The translations under genes and the position numbers were made by a program. The notes under the pieces were generated by a model. That model was not told the DNA's origin. It saw nothing but the letters and a program-made list of their open reading frames with translations, and did not search any database. From Acidimicrobiaceae bacterium (GTDB lineage: Bacteria; Actinomycetota; Acidimicrobiia; Acidimicrobiales; UBA8190), in assembly GCA_003151475.1 (NCBI GenBank), contig PLXQ01000071.1:39454-103453 (forward strand): 64,000 bases of DNA, in the 5' to 3' direction. How positions within the stretch are numbered: position 1 is the first letter of the stretch; each line of letters begins with the position of its first letter. This document shows positions 9,432 through 17,487 of this stretch, piece by piece.

Positions 9432-11368
9432 GTGTCACTACCGTGAACGGACACCGGTCCCAAGGGCTGACCATCAACGAGGACGCTCAGCGGATGATCG
9501 ACGTTGCGCGCACCGAAGGCATTGACACCGTCTGGGACCGTCTGGCGGCTCAGGAGCCTCAGTGCGGGTACTGCGCACTGGGGCTGAGTTGCCGCAATTG
9601 CGCCATGGGCCCGTGCCGGATCGACCCCTTCGGTGAAGGACCCCAGAAAGGGGTGTGCGGGGCCGATGCTGACGTCATCGTGGCCCGAAATCTCGGCCGG
9701 ACCATCGCCGCCGGATCGTCCGCACATGCAGACCATGGCAGAGACATCCTCGAGGTGTTCCGAGCCATGGCCCGGGGCGAGACCACCGGGTACCGCATCG
9801 CCGACGAGGCCAAACTCATTCGCCTGGCCACGGAGCTCGGGGTCGTATCAGACGGCCGGGACATCCGCCAGGTCGCCGAGGATGTGGCCGACGCCCTGTA
9901 CGAGGACTACGGCAGCCGCAAAGACGCGCTGGCCCTCGCCTCCCGGGCGCCGATGCCCAGGCGCCAGTTGTGGGACGCACTGCACATCACCCCGCGCGGG
10001 ATCGACCGTGAGCAGGTGGAGATGCTCCATCGGACCCATATGGGAGTCGACAACGACTACGTGAACATCCTTCTCCACGCCCTGCGGACCGGGCTCGCCG
10101 ACGGGTGGGGCGGTTCGATGATCGCCACCGAACTCTCGGACATCATGTTCGGCACGCCGACGCCTGTTATGTCCGAGGTCAACTTGGGGGTGCTCAAGAC
10201 GGACCACGTGAACATCGCCATGCACGGTCACAACCCGCTGTTGTCCGACGTGGTGCTGTCCGCCGCCACCGATCCCGAGTTGCTCGATCTAGCCCGGTCC
10301 TACGGCGCCAAGGGCATCAACGTGGTCGGGCTGTGCTGCACCGGCAACGAGATGATGATGCGACGCGGCGTCCCCATCGCCGGCAACCACCTGATGCAGG
10401 AGTTGATCATCGTCACCGGAGCACTGGAGGCGATGGTGGTCGACTACCAGTGCATCATGCCATCGGTGACCGATGTGGCGAAGTGCTACCACACCCAGGT
10501 CATCTCGACCTCCGACAAGGCGAAGTTCCCCGGGGCCACCCACGTCTCGTTCGACCCCGCGCACGGTGTCGAGACGGCGCGCCAGATCGTGCGTATGGCC
10601 GTGGAGGCGTATCCGAACCGCAATCCCGACCGGGTCCGCATTCCGGTCGAGCCCGTCCGGATGATGGCTGGATTCTCGGTGGAGTCGATCCTCGCCGCCC
10701 TCGGTGGGACTCCGCAGCCACTCATGGACGCCATTGCCTCGGGCGCGATCCGCGGTGCGGTGGCGGTGGTGGGGTGCAACAACCCCAAGATCCCCCAGGA
10801 CTACGGGCACGTCGAGCTGACCCGTCGCCTCATCGAGAACGACATTCTGGTCATCGTCACCGGGTGCGCGGCGGTGGCCAACGGAAAGGCCGGACAGATG
10901 CTGCCCGAGTCCGCCGCCCTGGCCGGTCCGGGGCTGCGTGCAGTGTGCGAGTCGATCGGGATCCCCCCCGTGCTCCACATGGGGTCATGTGTGGACAACA
11001 GCCGGATCCTGGTGCTGGCGGCGGCACTGGCCAACTCCCTGGGCGTCGATATCGACAAGTTGCCCCTCGCCGGTGCCGCGCCGGAGTGGTATTCCGAGAA
11101 AGCGGTGGCCATCGGGGCCTACGTCGTGGCGAGCGGCATCAGCACCGTTCTCGGAGTACAACCGCCGATCTTCGGCAGTCCGCACGTCGTCGACCTGCTG
11201 GCCAACGGCCTCGACGGCGTGGTCGGGGCCAAGTTCTCGGTGGAACCGGATCCCGAGAAGGCGGCGTTGTTGATCAGGCGGCACATCGAGGCCAAGCGCA
11301 AGGGCCTGGGCCTCCCCTGCCTCGAGTTGGACTCCACGCCGGTGGCGTCTGCCGTCAGCGGGTCGTAG
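9428..11368 (+). CDS. cooS: Ni-Fe carbon monoxide dehydrogenase catalytic subunit
   Basis: A 646-aa anaerobic-type CO dehydrogenase (hybrid-cluster superfamily) interconverting CO + H2O and CO2 + 2 electrons. The N-terminus carries the D- and B-cluster cysteines (CGYCALGLSCRNCAMGPCRI). HADHGRDILE holds the conserved proton-transfer His. C-cluster ligands appear in MHGHNPLLSD, GLCCTGNE, VVGCNNPK, VTGCAAVANG and GSCVDNSR; EKAVAIGAY has the conserved catalytic Lys. Length matches the family (about 630-670 aa). All expected ligands are present, so it should be active. It is distinct from the aerobic Mo-Cu enzyme that most CO-oxidising actinobacteria use. Confidence 0.96.
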   Translation: MSVTTVNGHRSQGLTINEDAQRMIDVARTEGIDTVWDRLAAQEPQCGYCALGLSCRNCAMGPCRIDPFGEGPQKGVCGADADVIVARNLGRTIAAGSSAHADHGRDILEVFRAMARGETTGYRIADEAKLIRLATELGVVSDGRDIRQVAEDVADALYEDYGSRKDALALASRAPMPRRQLWDALHITPRGIDREQVEMLHRTHMGVDNDYVNILLHALRTGLADGWGGSMIATELSDIMFGTPTPVMSEVNLGVLKTDHVNIAMHGHNPLLSDVVLSAATDPELLDLARSYGAKGINVVGLCCTGNEMMMRRGVPIAGNHLMQELIIVTGALEAMVVDYQCIMPSVTDVAKCYHTQVISTSDKAKFPGATHVSFDPAHGVETARQIVRMAVEAYPNRNPDRVRIPVEPVRMMAGFSVESILAALGGTPQPLMDAIASGAIRGAVAVVGCNNPKIPQDYGHVELTRRLIENDILVIVTGCAAVANGKAGQMLPESAALAGPGLRAVCESIGIPPVLHMGSCVDNSRILVLAAALANSLGVDIDKLPLAGAAPEWYSEKAVAIGAYVVASGISTVLGVQPPIFGSPHVVDLLANGLDGVVGAKFSVEPDPEKAALLIRRHIEAKRKGLGLPCLELDSTPVASAVSGS

Positions 11369-11371
11369 CCG

Positions 11372-12277
11372 ATGTGCGGCACCTGCCACGACCACCACGG
11401 TGACACCCCGAGCGTGGCCGCCTCGGCCGCCTCGTGGGGCGGCGACGGGCCTGAGGCCCGTATCGTCGTGGTGGGCAAAGGTGGCGCCGGCAAGACCACC
11501 ATCACGGCCGTCCTGGCCCGACTGTTGGCTCGACGGGGCTGTTTGGTGATCGCCGTGGACGGCGACGAACAGTGCAATCTCGGCCCGGCCCTCGGATTGA
11601 CGCCCGAGTCTCTCGCCCGGGCGATTCCGATCACAGAGGCCGGCGACTACATGGAGGAGAAGACGGGCACCCGCCCTGGCACCGGCGGTGGCGGGATGCT
11701 TCGCCTCAACCCTGACACGGCCGACGTCGTGGAGCGACTCGGTGTGATCGGTCCGGACGGAATCCGCTTCCTGCTGATGGGGGCCGTGCGGCGCGCCGGC
11801 GGCGGATGCTTCTGTCCCGAGACGGCGCTTCTCGCCGCCGCCCTCAGCGACATGCGTTCCCAGCGCGGCTCCGTCGTCCTCCTCGACACCCACGCCGGCG
11901 TGGAGCACTTCGGCCGGGCCCTGGCTCGAGGTTTTGACCAGGCGGTCGTCGTTGTGGATCACACCGCCAATTCCGTGCAGGTGGGAATGGATACGGCCAC
12001 GCTGGCTGGGAACATGGGTATCGAGGTGATCCACCTGGTGGTCAACCGGGTGCGGACTGACGAGCACCTGCGCCGCGCCCTGTGCTACGTGGCCGAGCGC
12101 GGTGGCTACCCGTTCGCCTCCGTCCACGCCCTGCCCTACGAGGACGCCGCCCTCGAAGCCGAGCCGGCGGTGGACGAGCTGCTGGAGGGCTCGGGGTTGG
12201 CCAGTGGCATCGGCTCGCTCGGTTTCGAATTGGTCCCCTTCCCCACCCGCCATCAGTTCCTGGTGGGTCAGCCATGA
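11372..12277 (+). CDS. cooC: CooC-type nickel-insertion ATPase with Cys/His leader
   Basis: A 301-aa MinD/SIMIBI-class ATPase for loading nickel into the CooS C-cluster. Walker A is VGKGGAGKTT (near residue 35), switch I region VDGDEQCNL, and the Ni-binding CXC is in GGGCFCPETA. An unusual extra 25-residue N-terminus begins MCGTCHDHHGD, with two Cys and three His in eleven residues, similar in style to HypB metal-binding leaders. The start at 11372 follows cooS by 3 bp; no strong ribosome site is visible, fitting coupled translation. The stop overlaps the next gene. Confidence 0.9.
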   Translation: MCGTCHDHHGDTPSVAASAASWGGDGPEARIVVVGKGGAGKTTITAVLARLLARRGCLVIAVDGDEQCNLGPALGLTPESLARAIPITEAGDYMEEKTGTRPGTGGGGMLRLNPDTADVVERLGVIGPDGIRFLLMGAVRRAGGGCFCPETALLAAALSDMRSQRGSVVLLDTHAGVEHFGRALARGFDQAVVVVDHTANSVQVGMDTATLAGNMGIEVIHLVVNRVRTDEHLRRALCYVAERGGYPFASVHALPYEDAALEAEPAVDELLEGSGLASGIGSLGFELVPFPTRHQFLVGQP

Positions 12278-13518
12278 CCCACTCGGTGATCATCGGCACC
12301 GGGCCTGCCGGGATAACCGCCGCGGAAACGTTCCGGCGCTTGGACCCCACCGGGACCGTCACGGCGCTCACTTTGGAGCCCTTTCCCCCGTACTCACCAG
12401 CAGCGATGGCCGACCACTTCCTGACGGGACGGACGAACACGCTGTACTGGAAGGGTCCTGACATCGCCGAGCGCCTCGGGATCGAGGAGCGTCGAGAGGC
12501 ACCGGTCGTCGCCATCGACACCGACAACGGCGAAGTCGTCCTGGCGGAGGGTACCCGGGTGGCCTACGAGACGCTCGTCATTGCATCGGGGAGTCGGCTG
12601 CACGCTCCGATCGAAGGGGCGGAGCTCCCGGGCGTGCTCGACTTCAAGTCGCTTCGCAAGGCGGAGGCCCTCGTGACGCGGGTGCGCAACGGCGAGGTCA
12701 GGAACGCCCTCATCGTGGGTCACGGGTTCATCGGGGTAGAACTCGCACTCATGCTGACCGAGCTCGGGGTCGAGGTGACGATCGTGGGCCGCCGTCCTTG
12801 GATCATGCCCCGTGTCCTCGACCGCCCCACCTCGGACGTCGCCCGCCGTGCGCTCGAGAGCCGGGGGGCAGCGCTACGACTCGGTACGCCGGCGGAGGCT
12901 TTCGTGGAAACGCCGGAGGGGACAGCGGTGCGACTGGCCGGCGGTGAGATCCTGCACGGCGACCTGGTGGTGGCCGCCACCGGAGTGAAGCCCCACGTCG
13001 AGTTCATCTATGGCTCAGAGATCGTCACGGCATGGGGGGTCCACGTCGATGACCATTTGCGCACCTCAGCCCCGAATGTCTACGCAGCCGGAGACGTGGC
13101 CGAGGCGGCCGATTGGCTGACGGGCGAGCGGTTCGTGCACGCCATCTTCCCCAACGCCGTGGCCCAGGCCAAGATCGCCGCCGCCAACGCGCTCGGTGCC
13201 GATATCACCTATGACGGGGCTGAGTCGATGAACAGCCTCAAGCATTTGGGCGTGCCCATCGTCGCCATGGGGACGACAGAAGGGGCCGACGACGTTCTTC
13301 GCACCGAGCATGGCAACGCACTCCGGTCGGTCTATCTTCGCGACGGTCGGATCATCGGAGTTCAGCTGGCTGGCGACATCGCCTCTGCCGGTGTGTACCA
13401 CTCACTGATGCTGAAGAGGACCGACATCCGGGACTACGGGACCGAGATCGCCGCCCCGAGCTTCGGGTTTCCCACAATTGTGGCCGGCGCCCTTTCGCCT
13501 TCCTCGATCGGCGCTTGA
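12274..13518 (+). CDS. FAD/NAD(P)-dependent oxidoreductase linked to CO dehydrogenase
   Basis: A 414-aa pyridine nucleotide-disulfide oxidoreductase-fold protein. The FAD motif IIGTGPAGITAAETF is at residue 5, the NAD(P) motif LIVGHGFIGVELALML near 147, and the second FAD motif NVYAAGDVAEAADW near 270. There is no redox-active CXXXXC, so it resembles rubredoxin/ferredoxin reductases and the FNOR found in CooS-CooF-FNOR clusters of other bacteria. Likely role: accept electrons from CooF and reduce NAD(P). The start overlaps the cooC stop by 4 bp. It is the last gene before the integrated element. Confidence 0.88.
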   Translation: MTHSVIIGTGPAGITAAETFRRLDPTGTVTALTLEPFPPYSPAAMADHFLTGRTNTLYWKGPDIAERLGIEERREAPVVAIDTDNGEVVLAEGTRVAYETLVIASGSRLHAPIEGAELPGVLDFKSLRKAEALVTRVRNGEVRNALIVGHGFIGVELALMLTELGVEVTIVGRRPWIMPRVLDRPTSDVARRALESRGAALRLGTPAEAFVETPEGTAVRLAGGEILHGDLVVAATGVKPHVEFIYGSEIVTAWGVHVDDHLRTSAPNVYAAGDVAEAADWLTGERFVHAIFPNAVAQAKIAAANALGADITYDGAESMNSLKHLGVPIVAMGTTEGADDVLRTEHGNALRSVYLRDGRIIGVQLAGDIASAGVYHSLMLKRTDIRDYGTEIAAPSFGFPTIVAGALSPSSIGA

Positions 13519-13747
13519 TAGCCATCCATCACGCCCCTGGCAGTCTTCGACACCAGTCGGCCATGGCGGTGTCCCTGCTCGTCACCTCAACCGACGGCGT
13601 CCACTCGACGCCGTCGGCATGGGGCGCCTGCCGGCGGAAGTCGAGGCCAGCAACGAGCACGGCCGCCTGACCCGTCCAGACAGCGGCCGCGACTTGGCGC
13701 TGGTTGCAAAGCCGAGTCGGGTGGGCGGACATTAGCGTCGGAGAACT
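13519..13747. other. Intergenic stretch between the CODH operon and the original glnA end
   Basis: No convincing gene. A minus-strand frame (13529-13732, 67 aa, Arg-rich, no domain) is open but has no ribosome site or recognisable similarity. Before the element inserted, this would have been the spacer between two convergent operons, so terminators are expected, but I see no strong hairpin. Confidence 0.5.
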
Positions 13748-13773
13748 TTAGATGTCGTAGTAGAGCATGAACT
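13748..13773 (-). other. attL: displaced original 3' end of glnA
   Basis: On the minus strand this reads F-M-L-Y-Y-D-I-stop (TTC ATG CTC TAC TAC GAC ATC TAA), the terminus of glutamine synthetase, with no gene in front of it. It shares 13 identical bases (TAGAGCATGAACT, 13761-13773) with attR. The four differences from attR all lie on the chromosome side and all hit synonymous third positions or the stop codon. It is the pre-insertion glnA end pushed 23 kb away. Confidence 0.93.
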
Positions 13774-13878
13774 TGGGCAGTCGACTTTGTGACCAGCGAC
13801 AACGCCATAGAGCTGGCTGATTCTCCAAAAGAGCTTCGATCATTTGTCGCAACCTTTGGTCGATACTGGTAGTCCCGC

Positions 13879-13909
13879 GGCCTGACCGCGGCCTGACCGC
13901 GGCCTGACC
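13879..13909 (+). repeat. Three direct GGCCTGACC repeats, candidate integrase arm sites
   Basis: GGCCTGACC occurs at 13879-13887, 13890-13898 and 13901-13909, exactly 11 bp apart, about 105 bp inside attL. The same 9-mer occurs inverted (GGTCAGGCC) at 37106-37114, right beside attR. The helical-turn spacing and presence at both element ends suit arm-type binding sites of a tyrosine integrase or excisionase. The rest of 13774-14074 shows no gene. Confidence 0.7.
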
Positions 13910-14074
13910 GCGGGCCTGTACTGGCCCGTCAGACCCAGTCCAGGAAGACGAGTGCAGGACACCCTGTCCCGCCAAGGCTGACGGCTTCCATCTCCGCGAG
14001 GCATTTTCGAATCGGGGACTGGCTATCTGGCATACCCAAACCTCCGGGACAAGTCACGGTTCTACGCTCAGCGC

Positions 14075-14248
14075 ATGACCCCAGACAGCCCCAGGCGTAT
14101 TCCCCCAGACGTTGCCCGAGACTTGGCCGACATCAGCGCTCATGTCGAGCACGTCGCCATCACCAACAACCCCAACAGCGACCTCAATATCCTCGCCCAC
14201 GCCATCCACAACCTCATCATGATCATCGAAAAGCTCCACGGAGACTGA
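14075..14248 (+). CDS. Small acidic-helical protein, unknown
   Basis: A 57-aa frame starting MTPDSPRRIPPDVARD and ending IIEKLHGD. Codon use is strongly biased to C at third positions and it looks like a compact helical protein, with no known motif. No clear ribosome site precedes the ATG. It is the first cargo gene inside attL. Confidence 0.5.
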   Translation: MTPDSPRRIPPDVARDLADISAHVEHVAITNNPNSDLNILAHAIHNLIMIIEKLHGD

Positions 14249-14283
14249 CAAATGGACGACCATTGATTTCTCCTAAATGACAG

Positions 14284-14302
14284 GGGTGTAATCGTTACAC
14301 CC
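14284..14302. promoter_or_regulatory. Dyad GGGTGTAA-TCG-TTACACCC before the transposase
   Basis: A perfect inverted repeat with 8-bp arms and a 3-bp centre ends about 18 bp before the transposase start. The end of the second IS1595-type element also has an internal dyad at the same place, so this may be part of the left end of the first insertion sequence. I could not find a matching right end. Confidence 0.6.
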
Positions 14303-14320
14303 ACCTGGGATTATGTGGGC

Positions 14321-15283
14321 ATGGAGATGAACCTTTCGACCCTCGCAAAGCACTTCTCGGACGAGGGCGCAGCGTGGGGGTTGGTCGAGTCGATGCGGTG
14401 GCCTGACGGACCGGTCTGCCCCCACTGTGGCGACCGGAACCGGGCCTACTTCATCAGGCCCCGGAACGGTCAGCGGACGACCACGACGGGCAGGGTGTCC
14501 TACCGCCGTCTGTGGAAGTGCAAGGCGTGTCGCAAGCCCTTCTCGGTCCTCATTGGGACCATCTTTGAGCGCTCCCAGGTGCCTCTCTCCAAATGGCTGC
14601 TGGCCTTGTACCTCATGTCGGCATCCAAAAATGGGGTCGCCGCGAATGAGCTTCGCCGGACCCTGGGCGTCACCCAGCAGACCGCCTGGTTCATGCTTCA
14701 CCGGCTCCGGGAGGCCATGCGCCTCGGCAGCATGGAGCGGTTCTCCGGAACCGTCATGGCCGATGAGACCTACGTCGGGGGCGACCCCAAGAACCGCCAT
14801 GAGTCGAAGCGTGGCTCCGGTAAGGACGGCCGCGGCACGACCAAGGTGCCCGTCGTTTCGCTCCTGAATGCCGCTACAGGCGAGGTGCGATCCAAGGTGG
14901 TCGCCAACGTCAACGGGATGACCCTCGGCCGCTTCATCTTGATGAATGCCGACCCGACGGGTTCCACGCTCGTCACCGACAGCTTTCGCAGCTACGGACC
15001 TATCGGAGAGCACTTTGCCAAACATGAGCAGATTGACCACTCGGCAGGCGAGTACGTCCGTGACGGGTTCAGCACGAACCGCTTGGAGGGCTTCTACAGC
15101 CAACTCAAGCGGTCGATTGACGGTACCCATCACAACGTCTCCGAGGAGCACTTGCAGCGGTACGTCGATGAGCACGATTTCCGGTACTCCACCTGCAAGA
15201 TGAGCGATGCCCGCCGTATGCAGCGCATCATGGAGCAGGCGAAGGGTCGACGGTTGACTTATCGGCGGGTGACTGCGGCGTAG
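14321..15283 (+). CDS. IS1595-family transposase (intact)
   Basis: About 320 aa. An N-terminal zinc ribbon (CPHCG near residue 34, CKACR near 67) is followed by a helical DNA-binding part (TQQTAWFMLHRLREAM). The ISXO2-like catalytic domain then has VMADETYVGG, LVTDSFRSYG and FSTNRLEGFYSQLKRS, carrying the DDE/DDN residues. The ending FRYSTCKMSDARRMQRIM is typical of the family. The reading frame is complete. ATG at 14321 or 14327, or GTG at 14315, could be the start. Its 3' end overlaps a convergent gene by 56 bp, suggesting the insertion sequence landed at that gene's end. Confidence 0.92.
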   Translation: MEMNLSTLAKHFSDEGAAWGLVESMRWPDGPVCPHCGDRNRAYFIRPRNGQRTTTTGRVSYRRLWKCKACRKPFSVLIGTIFERSQVPLSKWLLALYLMSASKNGVAANELRRTLGVTQQTAWFMLHRLREAMRLGSMERFSGTVMADETYVGGDPKNRHESKRGSGKDGRGTTKVPVVSLLNAATGEVRSKVVANVNGMTLGRFILMNADPTGSTLVTDSFRSYGPIGEHFAKHEQIDHSAGEYVRDGFSTNRLEGFYSQLKRSIDGTHHNVSEEHLQRYVDEHDFRYSTCKMSDARRMQRIMEQAKGRRLTYRRVTAA

Positions 15284-16106
15284 AAATGGACTTAGACTCT
15301 GCGGTAAATGCTTGCAATCGAACTGCAGTTTCCTTGTCTATCTCCTCAGTTATTTCTCTCATCTTTTCCCCAAAGAATGACGACAACTGCACCACGTCAC
15401 TGAGTAGAGCACCGTCCACGACCGGAACGTCACGAACAATCGCGATGAAACCATTCAGGTTGGCCATTGTCGGTCGTAGATAGAGTTCCAGCGCCATCTC
15501 GCGCACACTCTCATGTTGAGTGTGCGCGAAAGGATCAGGATTGCGGCCGCCAAAGGCAACCGTTGAAGCAAACTGTGGCCCCCAGACGCCAGAGATTAAA
15601 CCCTGCACCTTGCTCTGCCATTCCGACCCAGTCTCCACATCAAGCGCCTCATATCGTTGAAGCTGGACGCCCACTAAGTGCGCCTGACTGAGTGTCGCCG
15701 TTGCGAACTGCTTCAGCCCTTCTCGGAACCGTCTGTTAACTTCCCCCTGAAGGACGGCTCCCTTGCGAGGAAGCCACAGATATTTGCTGTCTGACATGGC
15801 AGCGACAAATGCATAGAAGGCAAGGCCCACAAGCACGAGTCCGAAGTAAAAGAGTGGCCCGGCGATCTGGAGATGCCGAGATGCGGGGGATACGTAAACG
15901 GTACTCACCCAGTTGGCAGCGAGACCTAGACCAGCGACGAACATCACGCCACCAAGACCCGTGTAGAGAGTGCGAAACTCCGACCACGACAAAGAGGACT
16001 CTCGGGACACTGCCTCCGCCTCGCCGCCTTTCGCTCTACCTCGGAGCCGGACCACCAAAGCAACAAGAACAAGGGAGGTGGCCATAGCGCCGAGCAGGGC
16101 CGCCAT
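15228..16106 (-). CDS. Membrane protein, unknown
   Basis: About 292 aa with three N-terminal transmembrane segments: MAALLGAMATSLVLVALVV, then about residues 52-72 and about 85-107. A cytoplasmic helical domain of about 180 residues rich in Gln/Glu/Arg follows. No family is recognised. The ATG at 16106 has GAGG eight bases upstream; a GTG at 16115 is the alternative. It follows a 38-aa gene by 13 bp in a minus-strand operon. Its last 56 bp overlap the convergent transposase, so its natural C-terminus may have been altered. Confidence 0.7.
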   Translation of the reverse strand: MAALLGAMATSLVLVALVVRLRGRAKGGEAEAVSRESSLSWSEFRTLYTGLGGVMFVAGLGLAANWVSTVYVSPASRHLQIAGPLFYFGLVLVGLAFYAFVAAMSDSKYLWLPRKGAVLQGEVNRRFREGLKQFATATLSQAHLVGVQLQRYEALDVETGSEWQSKVQGLISGVWGPQFASTVAFGGRNPDPFAHTQHESVREMALELYLRPTMANLNGFIAIVRDVPVVDGALLSDVVQLSSFFGEKMREITEEIDKETAVRLQAFTAESKSISTPQSPADKSTVDPSPAP

Positions 16107-16119
16107 TGATGCCACCTCG

Positions 16120-16236
16120 CTAGGCCTCCTGTTCCGGCTCCTCCTCGTCGTCCAGGTCGTCTGGATCGACCCCCAGGACCGTCTTGAGGTTCTCCAGGAA
16201 GTCTCCCTCGACCTCGTCGTCTATCGGTCCGGTCAT
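16120..16236 (-). CDS. 38-aa acidic protein, unknown
   Basis: Starts MTGPIDDEVEGDFLENLKTV and ends in an Asp/Glu run (DDLDDEEEPEQEA). GAGGAGCTCC precedes the ATG, a good ribosome site. It directly precedes the three-helix membrane protein, with 13 bp between them, so the two are probably cotranscribed. Confidence 0.6.
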   Translation of the reverse strand: MTGPIDDEVEGDFLENLKTVLGVDPDDLDDEEEPEQEA

Positions 16237-16262
16237 GGAGCTCCTCTGGGGTCAATCCCCAG

Positions 16263-16288
16263 GGTATCGGGGGCCGGGAGCCGATACC
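16263..16288. promoter_or_regulatory. Inverted repeat between divergent genes
   Basis: GGTATCGG (16263-16270) and CCGATACC (16281-16288) are perfect arms around a 10-nt loop, in the gap between the minus-strand 38-aa gene and the plus-strand 53-aa gene. The position between divergent starts favours an operator over a terminator. Confidence 0.55.
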
Positions 16289-16317
16289 GTGTCCTCGCGA
16301 CCATGGAGGTGGCGAAA

Positions 16318-16479
16318 ATGGCGAGGCCGAACTACCGCAAGAGCAAGTCTTCCTACCCCTGGCATTTCTGCACGAACTGCCCGGACTGGCCGACGAGCAA
16401 CTACGACAGCCGAAGCACAGCAGGTGATCCGTTGTGCGACCACTGCCAGCAGTTGGAACGCGACGGGAAGTGCAACTAG
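16318..16479 (+). CDS. 53-aa zinc-ribbon-like protein
   Basis: The protein has two CXXC pairs, WHFCTNCPDW and PLCDHCQQLE, spaced as in a small zinc ribbon. It is basic at the N-terminus (MARPNYRKSKSSYPW). GGAGGT six bases before the ATG at 16318 decides the start; the longer upstream frame lies opposite other genes. Similar small CXXC proteins are common on actinobacterial mobile elements, with unknown role. Its 3' end overlaps the convergent next gene by 4 bp. Confidence 0.7.
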   Translation: MARPNYRKSKSSYPWHFCTNCPDWPTSNYDSRSTAGDPLCDHCQQLERDGKCN

Positions 16480-16931
16480 CCACAGGCCCACTCCGTCACA
16501 TCCAGGGCTGAGGTGGGGACCAGGGTGAAAGACCCTCGGTCGCCCACGAAATCGACCCGCTCCAGGGTGTGGGCATAGGCCACTCCGACCTCGGCAGCCA
16601 AGGCGTCGAAACATCTCAGGCACAGGGGGGCCGTTTTGAGCGATTCTGGGACGATCGCGGCCCAAACGTGGTCCGATACCCGAAAGTCGATGTGGTCCTG
16701 GACGCCACAGCATTCACAGGACTGCCTATGTGGCTGGTGTTGCGAATGGGGGCACTGTGGATGACGTGGGTACATCAGATAGCCAGTCCCCTTCGAATCG
16801 AAGGCGAAGTAGCGGGACCCAACAGGAGCCAAGAACGCCTGGTGGGAACTAGAGGCGTCCGCGTCTTCTGTTCTGCTTGGGTAGGCGGGTCGGCCATGAG
16901 ACGGCCCTGCTGGCTTTCTTGTGTCCACCAC
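16476..16931 (-). CDS. Phage-type Cys-rich hypothetical protein
   Basis: Up to 151 aa. The C-terminal half carries CECCGVQDHIDFRVSDHVW followed by VVP-like IVPESLKTAPLCLRCFD. This resembles short mobile-element proteins with paired CXXC motifs and a conserved CLRCFD block. The start is uncertain: the N-terminal 50 residues are low-complexity, and a Met at about residue 52 could be the true start. Confidence 0.6.
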   Translation of the reverse strand: MVDTRKPAGPSHGRPAYPSRTEDADASSSHQAFLAPVGSRYFAFDSKGTGYLMYPRHPQCPHSQHQPHRQSCECCGVQDHIDFRVSDHVWAAIVPESLKTAPLCLRCFDALAAEVGVAYAHTLERVDFVGDRGSFTLVPTSALDVTEWACG

Positions 16932-17001
16932 CTTTCCTGCTATTAGTCCTGGTAGGTGGCGTAGTTACACACTTGTAGTGCATGGATTTTCCGGCCCGCG
17001 C

Positions 17002-17040
17002 TTGACAGCCGCGGTATGAAGGGATTTAGGTATAGCTAAA
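17002..17040 (+). promoter_or_regulatory. Promoter/operator of the toxin-antitoxin-chaperone operon
   Basis: TTGACA at 17002-17007 is a consensus -35. A TTTAGG element follows after 17 bp, inside the palindrome TTTAG-GTATAG-CTAAA (17025-17040). The GTG start codon is the very next base, so the transcript is probably leaderless or nearly so. The palindrome over the -10 region is where a HigA-type autorepressor would bind. Confidence 0.6.
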
Positions 17041-17487
17041 GTGACACAAGCCGGGGTTCGGAGCGACTGCATCTACGACGGACCCTGGCTGAAGGTTAGG
17101 GCGATGATGCGACGCGACGGCGGGTCACCCGCTCTCGACTGGACCGACGGTCTGGACAAGAAGGGACAAGGCCAACTGATCGCTGCCTGCGAGGTACTGG
17201 AGACGACTCTGCGATCTGGGCGTCCGCCAGCTGGACGTGCCGAACGAATCAAGAATAGTGAGACGGGATTGTGGGAGTTAAAAGTTACGAAGCCAGGCAG
17301 TACACCTCCCCACCTTCGGGTGCTCTTTATCCGCGAAGGGCAGACGTTGTGGGTAGCCGATGGACTGACAAAGCAGCAGAACGTGCTCACAAGCAAAGAT
17401 GTCGCCTACGCAGAAACGATTGCCGGAGAATGGATCAAGCAGCATCAGTCGAAGACGAACAAGTCGAATACGAGGGGACAACGATGA
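17041..17487 (+). CDS. higB: HigB/RelE-like toxin (Gp49 family) of a TAC module
   Basis: A 148-aa protein with the RelE-like fold signature in its C-terminal half: GLWELKVTKPGS, LRVLFIREGQTLWVADGLTK and the following helix DVAYAETIAGEW. Such toxins are ribosome-dependent mRNA endonucleases. The gene is first of three genes that overlap by 4 bp each (toxin, XRE antitoxin, SecB-like chaperone). That matches the order and approximate sizes of Rv1955-Rv1956-Rv1957 of Mycobacterium tuberculosis. The start is GTG at 17041, right after the operator palindrome. Confidence 0.8.
   Translation: MTQAGVRSDCIYDGPWLKVRAMMRRDGGSPALDWTDGLDKKGQGQLIAACEVLETTLRSGRPPAGRAERIKNSETGLWELKVTKPGSTPPHLRVLFIREGQTLWVADGLTKQQNVLTSKDVAYAETIAGEWIKQHQSKTNKSNTRGQR

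Noticed and set aside
10105-11403. 432-aa frame inside cooS
   Set aside because: Out-of-frame shadow of the CO dehydrogenase gene, Arg-rich and without motifs.
13529-13732. Minus-strand 67-aa frame next to attL as a gene downstream of glnA
   Set aside because: No ribosome site, no domain, and composition consistent with chance in high-GC DNA.
14263-17000. Exact boundaries for the first IS1595-type element
   Set aside because: The dyad at 14284-14302 looks like a left end, but I found no matching right end; the partial match near 16960-16975 (GTGTAA and CCACCT only) is too weak.
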